The notes beneath the pieces were generated by a model that saw only the letters and a list, made by a program, of their open reading frames with translations, made no database searches and was not told the DNA's origin. DNA of 64,000 nt from Salibacter sp031581065 (lineage in GTDB: Bacteria; Bacteroidota; Bacteroidia; Flavobacteriales_G; Salibacteraceae), in NCBI RefSeq assembly GCF_031581065.1, contig NZ_JAVLBN010000006.1:22890-86889 (forward strand), read 5' to 3'. Numbering within the stretch: the first letter of the stretch is position 1; each line of letters opens with the position of its first letter. The position numbers and the translations under genes were made by a program. Below are positions 58,074 through 64,000 of this stretch, in pieces.

Positions 58074-59333
58074 TCAAATAATCATACCAGCCGCTACAGT
58101 GTCGTTTGTAGCCTCATCGATCAGGATGAGTGATCCCGTATGGCGGTTTCTGCGATAAGGATCAGTCAGCAACGGTTTCGTGGTTCTGATCTTTACACGT
58201 GCAATATCATTCATCTCGATGCTTTTATCATCTTCGATGCGGTGCAGTGTGTTGATATCCATTTTGTACTGAATATCCTTGATCATAGCACGAGCTTCAT
58301 TTGTGGTTTGACGTACGATGTATTTAGCTCGTGGGCGTGGAGGCTCGTTGTGCAACCAGCACATCATGAACTCCACATCCTGCTCCATATCGGGCTGATT
58401 GTTCGTTCGAACGATCATGTCACCACGACTCACATCAATATCATCTTCAAGTGTTAAGGTGACAGACATCGGAGCAAAAGCCTCTTCGAGTGCACCGTCA
58501 AATGTCGTGATTTCCTTGATTTTCGACTGGAAGCCACTCGGCAGTACCGTCACTTCATCGCCCGGCTTGTAAACACCTCCGGCAATTCTACCGGCATAAC
58601 CGCGGTAGTCGTGGAACTCATCAGAGTGTGGGCGAATAACTGTTTGAACTGGGAAGCGACAGTCAATGTGGTTTTCGTCAGATCCGATGTGAATGGTTTC
58701 GAGCGTGTTCAAAAGAGTAGGCCCTTCGTACCAGTCCATGTTTTTTGATCTGTTCACCACGTTGTCACCGTGAAGCGCACTAATCGGAACAAAGCGGATA
58801 TCTTTGACATCGAGTTTTGCTGCAAACGCTTCGTACTCTTCAACCACTTTGTCAAATGCCTCTTCGCTGTAATCGACAAGATCCATTTTGTTGACACACA
58901 CAACTACGTGAGGGATCTGAAGAAGAGAAGCGATAATCGAGTGGCGGCACGTTTGTTCCATAACTCCGTTACGGGCATCAACCAGGATAACAGCTAAGTT
59001 AGCCGTTGAAGCACCCGTAACCATGTTGCGCGTGTACTGGATGTGTCCCGGAGTATCGGCAATAATGAATTTTCGTTTTGGTGTGGCAAAGTAGCGGTAA
59101 GCCACATCAATGGTAATACCCTGCTCGCGTTCATCTCTGAGTCCGTCAGTGAGCAAAGCCAGCTCAGTGTGATCGAGACCGCGTTTTTGGCTGGTCTTTT
59201 TCACCTGATCCATTTGATCTTCAAAAATCGATTTCGAGTCGAATAACAATCGCCCGATGAGAGTCGATTTTCCATCGTCAACGCTTCCCGCTGTGGTGAA
59301 GCGAAGCAATTCCATATCTAAATAAGAGCTCAT
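58074..59333 (-). CDS. cysN: Sulfate adenylyltransferase subunit 1 (GTPase)
   Basis: 419 residues, shorter than E. coli CysN (475). EF-Tu-like GTPase that drives ATP sulfurylase. GTP motifs: TAGSVDDGKSTLIGRLL (P-loop), ITIDVAYRYF switch, DTPGH, and NKMD. Domain II and III beta-barrels follow (FPVQTVIRPHSDEFHDYRGYAGRIAGGVYKPGDEVTVLP). Acts with CysD to make APS from sulfate and ATP. Last gene of the operon cysQ-SLC13-cysC-cysD-cysN. Confidence 0.95.
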   Translation of the reverse strand: MSSYLDMELLRFTTAGSVDDGKSTLIGRLLFDSKSIFEDQMDQVKKTSQKRGLDHTELALLTDGLRDEREQGITIDVAYRYFATPKRKFIIADTPGHIQYTRNMVTGASTANLAVILVDARNGVMEQTCRHSIIASLLQIPHVVVCVNKMDLVDYSEEAFDKVVEEYEAFAAKLDVKDIRFVPISALHGDNVVNRSKNMDWYEGPTLLNTLETIHIGSDENHIDCRFPVQTVIRPHSDEFHDYRGYAGRIAGGVYKPGDEVTVLPSGFQSKIKEITTFDGALEEAFAPMSVTLTLEDDIDVSRGDMIVRTNNQPDMEQDVEFMMCWLHNEPPRPRAKYIVRQTTNEARAMIKDIQYKMDINTLHRIEDDKSIEMNDIARVKIRTTKPLLTDPYRRNRHTGSLILIDEATNDTVAAGMII

Positions 59334-59355
59334 AGTTCAATCTCAATTTTGTTGT

Positions 59356-60261
59356 TTAGAAATAACCTTCCTTCTTGCGGTCTTCCATTGAAGTTTCTGA
59401 TCGTTTATCATCAGCACGGTTACCGCGTTCAGTTTGACGTGCTGCAGCAACTTCTTCCACGATTTTCTCAAGTGTATCTGCTTCAGATTCCACACCTCCG
59501 GTAATCGTAATATCACCGAGTGTTCTAAAACGAACCTTCTTTTTAACCACTTCTTCATCATCGCGGAGGTTGATGTAGTCACTAACCGGAATCCAGGTAT
59601 CGTTGCGCCAAACAACATCGCGTTCGTGAGCGATATAGAGGCCCGGAATGTCGATATTTTCAGCAAGAATGTATTGCCAAACATCCATCTCGGTCCAGTT
59701 ACTGATCGGGAATACGCGGAAATGCTCTCCCATCACTTTTCTGCCGTTGAACAGGTTCCAGAGCTCGGGACGCTGATTTTTAGGATCCCACTGACCAAAA
59801 TCATCGCGGTGTGAGAAGAAACGTTCTTTTGCACGAGCCTTTTCCTCATCGCGTCTCGCGCCACCCATAGCGCAATCGATTTGATGCTCCTCGATTGTAT
59901 CGAGAAGAGTAGTCGTTTGCAATTGGTTTCTGCTGGCATTAATGCCTTTTTCCTCTTTCACGCGACCGTCATCAATCGACTTTTGAACAGATCCCACGAT
60001 CAATTTAACGCCTAACTTATCAACTAAGCTGTCGCGGAAATTAATCGTTTCAGGGAAGTTGTGTCCCGTGTCAACGTGAAATAAAGGGAAAGGAATTTTG
60101 GCCGGGTAAAAGGCCTTGCGTGCAAGGTGAGTCAACACAATTGAATCTTTTCCGCCAGAAAATAAAATAGCGGGATTTTCAAATTGAGCAAAGACTTCCC
60201 TCATCACATAAATCGACTCCGACTCCAGTTCCCGGAGGTGTTTGAGCGTGTATTTCTGCAT
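59356..60261 (-). CDS. cysD: Sulfate adenylyltransferase subunit 2
   Basis: 301 residues, normal for CysD. PP-loop FSGGKDSIVLTHLARKAF (SGGKDS at about 35-40), LFHVDTGHNFPETINFRD, and C-terminal RNQLQTTTLL and RDEEKARAKERFFSHRD segments conserved in the family. It adenylates sulfate using ATP, with CysN as regulator. Spaced 22 nt from cysN and 10 nt from cysC, so these three are co-transcribed. Confidence 0.96.
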   Translation of the reverse strand: MQKYTLKHLRELESESIYVMREVFAQFENPAILFSGGKDSIVLTHLARKAFYPAKIPFPLFHVDTGHNFPETINFRDSLVDKLGVKLIVGSVQKSIDDGRVKEEKGINASRNQLQTTTLLDTIEEHQIDCAMGGARRDEEKARAKERFFSHRDDFGQWDPKNQRPELWNLFNGRKVMGEHFRVFPISNWTEMDVWQYILAENIDIPGLYIAHERDVVWRNDTWIPVSDYINLRDDEEVVKKKVRFRTLGDITITGGVESEADTLEKIVEEVAAARQTERGNRADDKRSETSMEDRKKEGYF

Positions 60262-60271
60262 AATTCAGGGT

Positions 60272-60877
60272 TTATTTAAGTGCCATTTTTGGCAGTATCA
60301 CATCCATTATTTTGGTTACACAATCTTCTTTTGAATCTTTATCAGTACGCAAATGTACATCGGGATTTTCAGGTGCTTCAAAAGGTGAGCTAATTCCCGT
60401 AAAATTGCTGATCTCTCCGGCTCTCGCCTTTTTGTAGAGACCTTTTACATCGCGTTCCTCGCACACTTCGAGTGGGCAATCCACAAAAATTTCAAGGTAA
60501 CGGTCAGAGCCCACGATGTTGCGTACCTGGTCGCGATCTGACCGAAACGGGGAGATGAAAGCACTGAGTGCCACCGTCCCATTATTCACAAAAAGGTTAC
60601 TCACTTCACCAATTCTGCGGATGTTTTCTTTTCTACTCTCTGATGAAAAATCGAGGTCAGAGTTCAATCCGCTGCGAATGTTGTCGCCATCCAGGATGAA
60701 AGTGTGAATCCCCTTTTCGTAGAGTTTGCGTTCCAGCAAATTAGCAACCGTACTCTTCCCCGATCCCGATAAACCGGTAAACCAGATCAGCAGTCCTTTG
60801 TGTCCGTTGAGTTTTTCTCTATCGGCCTGACTGATGTCATGGTCGTGCGGGATGATATGTAGTTTTTCCTTAGCCAT
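60272..60877 (-). CDS. cysC: Adenylylsulfate kinase
   Basis: 201 residues. Phosphorylates APS to PAPS. P-loop FTGLSGSGKSTVANLLE, DGDNIRSGLNSDLDFS, RRIGEVSNLF, and FVDCPLEVCEERDVKGLYKKARAGEI. Overlaps the permease gene by 8 nt. An iterated word copy (VGSDRYL) and a one-mismatch copy (RSDRDQV, 60535-60544) lie within 45 bp here. Confidence 0.96.
   Translation of the reverse strand: MAKEKLHIIPHDHDISQADREKLNGHKGLLIWFTGLSGSGKSTVANLLERKLYEKGIHTFILDGDNIRSGLNSDLDFSSESRKENIRRIGEVSNLFVNNGTVALSAFISPFRSDRDQVRNIVGSDRYLEIFVDCPLEVCEERDVKGLYKKARAGEISNFTGISSPFEAPENPDVHLRTDKDSKEDCVTKIMDVILPKMALK
60502..60511 (-). repeat. Iterated word GGNTCTGACCR, copy 28
   Basis: Minus-strand GGCTCTGACC followed by G. In cysC it encodes Gly-Ser-Asp-Arg. 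A one-mismatch copy lies 24 bp away in the opposite orientation. Confidence 0.85.
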
Positions 60878-62645
60878 TGATTTGGTAAAAGTTTAGCATA
60901 AATAAAATCACAACGGCTCCGTAAATCAATGTGAACGGCAATCCGATGCGCAAAAAGTCTTTAAACTTATAGTTCCCGGGACCGTAAACCATGAGGTTGG
61001 TTTGGTAACTCACGGGAGTAATGAATGCAGCCGATGCTGCAAAAGCAAGTGTCAAATATACAGGTAATGGATTGAGATTGAGATCATGAATGATTTGAAA
61101 AACCAATGGGAATAAAATACTCACGGCAGCCACATTCGTAATGAATGACGTGAACAGCACGGTGAGCGCAAATATCCCGATCAAAATCCAGGTTGTGCCA
61201 AAAGGTTTTAAAAACTCGATAAACGGTTTGGCAACTAATTCAGCTGCTCCTGTTTCGATGAAAATATTTCCCAGTACCAAAGCACTGCCCAAAATCACGA
61301 ACAAATCGAAGTTGAGGTTTTTCTTGATGCCCTCGGCATTGATGAGCCTCAATACAACAGCGGCTGTAAATAAAATGATTAATCCCTTGAATAGACTTAC
61401 CAGTCCGGTCAGTATAATCGCGATTATTCCCAGTACTAAAGAACCGAAGAACCATCTTTTCCAGGCCGGCTGGCGATTGCGTTTTGAGATTACAGAAACG
61501 GTGTACAAATCTTTATCCTGATTCGATAAACGACTGAACTGTTTCCCTGTAATGAGCAACAACAAGTCACCTGATGCGAGTTTTATTTCACCTAACTTCC
61601 CCGATACGCGTTCTCCATTACGGTGAATGGCGACTACTGCTGCATCGTAGTTTTCGCGAAATTCTGACTCCTTGAGTGTTTTTCCTTCCAGTTTAGAATT
61701 GTACGGAACTACAACTTCCAGTATATCAATTTCATCGCCCAGCTGGAATTTATCTTTTTTCGACCATGTAAGGCCCTCTACATCTTCAACCAAACTGACA
61801 ACGCGCGAAGTATCTCCGGCAAAAAACAGGCGATCGCCCTGTCTCAGTTTTTCATCCGGATTTACAGGTCTAATGGCATCTCCATTTCGCAAAATTTCAA
61901 CCAGATAAATTCCGTCCAGGTTTCTCAATTCAGCTTCAGCAACAGTTTTTCCGTGTAGGTCTGATCCGTTGGGGATTTCCGTCTCTGCGAGATATTCGCG
62001 AATGTTTTGGCGCATATCATCAACCACGTCATCGTGGCTCGGCAACAGTTTGGTTCCGATTGTGCTCAGGAAAATAACACCAACGATCAGAACCAAAATT
62101 CCGGGTAAAATAAAATCTGAAAGTCCGAGCAACGGGTCACCTGCAGATCTCAAAAAACCGATTAAAACGAGGTTGGTACTCGTCCCGATTGGCGTGATCA
62201 TTCCGCCCAAAATCGCAGCGAACGACAGTGGGATCATCAGCTTTGATGGCGCTGTCTTAGCTTTCCTGCTCCATTGGTAAACGTACGGAATCATGAGCGC
62301 CACGATAGGCGTGTTGTTCATGATGGAGGATACGGATCCGACCGAAAAAGTCATGCGAAAGAGGAATTTCCTCGGACTCTGAGCTTTCTTGAAAAGCGTA
62401 TCCAACACACCGATCAAATTGTAATTATCCTGAACAACAGCAGTTAACAGTATGAGCAGAAATATTGTGATGATACTTTGATTGGAAAAACTTTCAAGCA
62501 ACAAAGAAGTATCAGCAATTCCCGAAACGTAGAGTAAAATAACTCCTGCAAAAAAGACCAAAGCAGTCCTGATTCTGTCCACAACGAGCAGAATAACAAT
62601 GGCGACAATTATCGCGAGGACCGCGTATGGTTTGAATTCTTCCAT
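60870..62645 (-). CDS. SLC13-type permease, probable sulfate transporter
   Basis: 591 residues. N-terminal TMs (about 1-175), including the anion-transporter pattern SIMNNTPIVALMIPYV, two central TrkA_C/RCK_C-like cytosolic domains (about 200-285 and 300-380, e.g. DIDILEVVVPYNSKLEGKTLKESEFRENYDAAVV), then C-terminal TMs with TNVAAVSILFPLVFQI. SLC13/DASS relatives with RCK_C domains in cys operons are thought to import sulfate. Context supports that. Start shares one base with the cysQ stop; end overlaps cysC. Confidence 0.88.
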   Translation of the reverse strand: MEEFKPYAVLAIIVAIVILLVVDRIRTALVFFAGVILLYVSGIADTSLLLESFSNQSIITIFLLILLTAVVQDNYNLIGVLDTLFKKAQSPRKFLFRMTFSVGSVSSIMNNTPIVALMIPYVYQWSRKAKTAPSKLMIPLSFAAILGGMITPIGTSTNLVLIGFLRSAGDPLLGLSDFILPGILVLIVGVIFLSTIGTKLLPSHDDVVDDMRQNIREYLAETEIPNGSDLHGKTVAEAELRNLDGIYLVEILRNGDAIRPVNPDEKLRQGDRLFFAGDTSRVVSLVEDVEGLTWSKKDKFQLGDEIDILEVVVPYNSKLEGKTLKESEFRENYDAAVVAIHRNGERVSGKLGEIKLASGDLLLLITGKQFSRLSNQDKDLYTVSVISKRNRQPAWKRWFFGSLVLGIIAIILTGLVSLFKGLIILFTAAVVLRLINAEGIKKNLNFDLFVILGSALVLGNIFIETGAAELVAKPFIEFLKPFGTTWILIGIFALTVLFTSFITNVAAVSILFPLVFQIIHDLNLNPLPVYLTLAFAASAAFITPVSYQTNLMVYGPGNYKFKDFLRIGLPFTLIYGAVVILFMLNFYQING

Positions 62646-63439
62646 TAGCGATGAACGAGGAACCAGGGATTGAGCAGGTTCTCTTTATTGTAAATGACAG
62701 GCTTTTCGGTTTCGTACTGCGTCACTTTAAATCCGGCTGCAGTACAAATAGCATGTCCGGCAGCGGTATCCCATTCCATTGTGGGAGCGTAGCGCGGATA
62801 AAAATCTGCAGAGCCTTCAGCAACCATACACAGCTTAAGCGAACTTCCGCGAGAAAGGATTTCCACGTCACCGTGTTTTTCTTTTATGTCGTTGATGAAA
62901 GCTTCCGTTTCTTCACTCATGTGCGAGCGACTGCCCACAACGACAAATTTATCACGGTTTTGATCGATCGGTAGTTTGTCTGCTTTATCGATCAGAATCG
63001 AAACATCAGCCGATTCTTTAGTCGTCACTTTGTAAGCTCCGTGATCTTTAGAAGCGAAGTATAGGTCACCCGTAACCGGAACATAAATCACACCCATTAC
63101 AGGCGTATTTCCTTCAGCCAGGGCGATGTTTACAGTAAACTCACCATTTCGCTTCACGAATTCTTTTGTTCCGTCAAGCGGATCAACGATCCATAGATTG
63201 TCCCAGTCTTTTCGAGTGCTGAAATCATCGTGTTTGCCTTCTTCACTCAATACCGGGATATTCGTTTTATCCAAATATTTCTTGATGACATTGTGAGAAC
63301 GTTTGTCGGCTTCAGTCAGCGGTGACTTATCGTCTTTCGTTTCAACATCAAAATCAGTATTGTAAACTTCCAGGATTGCTTTTCCGGCTTCGATTGAAGC
63401 ATCTATTGCGGTTTGTAATAGTTCGTTTGTCAGGGTCAT
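62645..63439 (-). CDS. cysQ: 3'(2'),5'-bisphosphate nucleotidase CysQ
   Basis: 264 residues from the ATG at 63439 (MTLTNELLQTAIDASIEAG). An upstream ATG at 63466 sits on the -7 element and is rejected. Hydrolyses PAP, the by-product of PAPS use. Inositol-monophosphatase-fold motifs: KSPLTEADKRSHNVI, LSEEGKHDDF, WIVDPLDGTKEFVKRNGEFTVNIAL, and MEWDTAAGHAI. First gene of the sulfate activation operon. Confidence 0.95.
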   Translation of the reverse strand: MTLTNELLQTAIDASIEAGKAILEVYNTDFDVETKDDKSPLTEADKRSHNVIKKYLDKTNIPVLSEEGKHDDFSTRKDWDNLWIVDPLDGTKEFVKRNGEFTVNIALAEGNTPVMGVIYVPVTGDLYFASKDHGAYKVTTKESADVSILIDKADKLPIDQNRDKFVVVGSRSHMSEETEAFINDIKEKHGDVEILSRGSSLKLCMVAEGSADFYPRYAPTMEWDTAAGHAICTAAGFKVTQYETEKPVIYNKENLLNPWFLVHR

Positions 63440-63459
63440 TCTAAATTTTATTTGGCTGG

Positions 63460-63490
63460 CAAACATACTTTAATTCTATAAATCTACCAA
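63460..63490 (-). promoter_or_regulatory. Promoter of the cysQ-SLC13-cysCDN operon
   Basis: Minus-strand TATGTTTG (63460-63467) matches TAnnTTTG, with TTG at 63488-63490 20 nt upstream. The cysQ ATG is 20 nt downstream. Confidence 0.65.
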
Positions 63491-64000
63491 GATAGTAGAG
63501 TGATAGATTTTCTTTTGTGTTAAGTTTCGGGTTATCAGTTGTTTTGAGTGTTGTTGTAACTTGGTTTTTGAGGAGAGGTCAAGGTCAAGGCTGAGCCCAG
63601 TTCCTTCGTCACGAGCTTAGTGCTGACCGGAGTGTCAGTAGATCTAAGTTCATCTAAGTCTTGACTTGCGTCAAGGACTAAGATTCACTACGAGTTGAGA
63701 GCGTTCTAATTGTATTTTGGAATTATTGAATTCTTAAGTTGTTAAGGGTCCCGTAACAAGTCCGGGATCTAAGAGCTTCTAGAATCTGACCAAAAGTCAG
63801 ATTAAGAATCTCTAAGATTTGGAGGTAGGGTAGTTTGGAGTTTGTTCCAGCCAACTTTAAAGGGGAAGAGCCGAGTTTGAGGAGCTTTGTGCCGTTAGAC
63901 TTAATAGGTTTTGGAAACCTTTCAGGTCTTTGGTCAGATGTTAAGTGCCATAGGCACGAATTCACATAACTCTGGGCTTCAGCCCAGAGCTCAATGCCAA
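63491..64000. repeat. Non-coding tract of short hairpins (REP-like cluster)
   Basis: No convincing gene. Several perfect inverted repeats: AATCTGAC/GTCAGATT (63783-63803), AGGTTT/AAACCT (63906-63920), GTGCC/GGCAC (63945-63957) and CTCTGGGCT/AGCCCAGAG (63970-63989), plus an imperfect AGTCTTGAC/GTCAAGGACT near 63655. The last two resemble the short palindromes that accompany REP-associated (RAYT) transposases in Bacteroidota. A transposase might lie just past the right edge. Confidence 0.5.

Noticed and set aside
9439..60511. Repeated peptide GSDR/GSDQ in many unrelated proteins as a protein motif
   Set aside because: The same nucleotides appear in four other frames, in both orientations and between genes, so the peptide is a by-product of the DNA word.
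5345..60511. Iterated word as a KOPS-like polar marker
   Set aside because: 16 copies on plus and 12 on minus show no clear strand polarity in this window; a whole-chromosome skew test would be needed to reopen this.
63723..63965. 80-residue open frame at the right edge
   Set aside because: It runs through the hairpin-rich tract, and its translation tracks the palindromes rather than a protein pattern.
1..64000. tRNA, rRNA, CRISPR arrays, complete insertion sequences or prophage genes
   Set aside because: None was seen on either strand by reading; intergenic regions are short and the larger ones are described individually. A covariance-model scan would be decisive.

Overview
The window reads as chromosomal, housekeeping-rich DNA from a member of the Bacteroidota, probably order Flavobacteriales. 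The family cannot be fixed from sequence alone. The lineage evidence is: two proteins with type IX secretion (T9SS) C-terminal domains (type A at 10034-12058, type B/CHU_C at 56682-57950); promoter elements of the Bacteroidota form TAnnTTTG; almost no Shine-Dalgarno sequences; a propeller-type hybrid histidine kinase; DUF3822 beside rsmD-coaD; and OstA-like and LptD-like outer-membrane proteins. No rRNA, tRNA, CRISPR array, prophage or complete insertion sequence is visible.

Layout. 0-8.4 kb: ftsH (cut by the left edge), rsfS, birA, an SRPBCC-like protein, pyrE, a NUDIX hydrolase, and a leftward operon (membrane protein, DUF3822, rsmD, coaD, thioredoxin-fold lipid/envelope protein). 8.5-16.5 kb: a RecD-like helicase, a T9SS-exported Ig-repeat protein, dnaX with an apparent frameshift site, rpsF-rpsR-rplI and an ABC permease. 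16.6-28.7 kb: aconitase, hemE, an OmpA-type protein, a UMF1-type transporter, L-2-hydroxyglutarate oxidase, and a sixA-ppk1-ppx polyphosphate operon. 28.6-41.8 kb: a 1421-residue hybrid sensor kinase, purB, cca, biotin carboxylase, a lipoprotein, a methyltransferase, two small proteins, type II NADH dehydrogenase and a lone receiver. 41.8-50.1 kb: envelope genes (lptD-like, amidase, MCE/MlaD-like) and an iron-sulfur oxidoreductase pair. 50.4-58 kb: OstA-like protein, purA, a Fur-like regulator, a RelA/SpoT enzyme, and an ECF sigma factor with a putative anti-sigma carrying a T9SS-like domain. 58-63.5 kb: a cysQ-SLC13-cysC-cysD-cysN sulfate activation operon. 63.5-64 kb: a non-coding tract full of short hairpins.

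The most striking signal is not a gene. An 11-bp DNA word, GGNTCTGACCR, occurs 28 times on either strand (about one per 2.3 kb, where roughly 0.2 would be expected by chance for the 9 fixed bases). It falls in all five stop-free reading frames and twice between genes, and is often in disordered linkers, where it spells Gly-Ser-Asp-Arg. That pattern points to selection on DNA, as for uptake sequences or Chi sites. I do not know of a described equivalent in this group.

Other unusual points: an A10 slippery run in dnaX that splits gamma-like and tau-like products; a pair of 133-140 bp structured repeats with a compensatory base change; two strong Shine-Dalgarno sequences, each exactly 7 nt from the start codon of rplI and ppx, in a lineage whose ribosomes normally hide the anti-SD; an MCE gene with no ATG/GTG/TTG before its membrane anchor; and a Fur-like protein missing its structural zinc cysteines.
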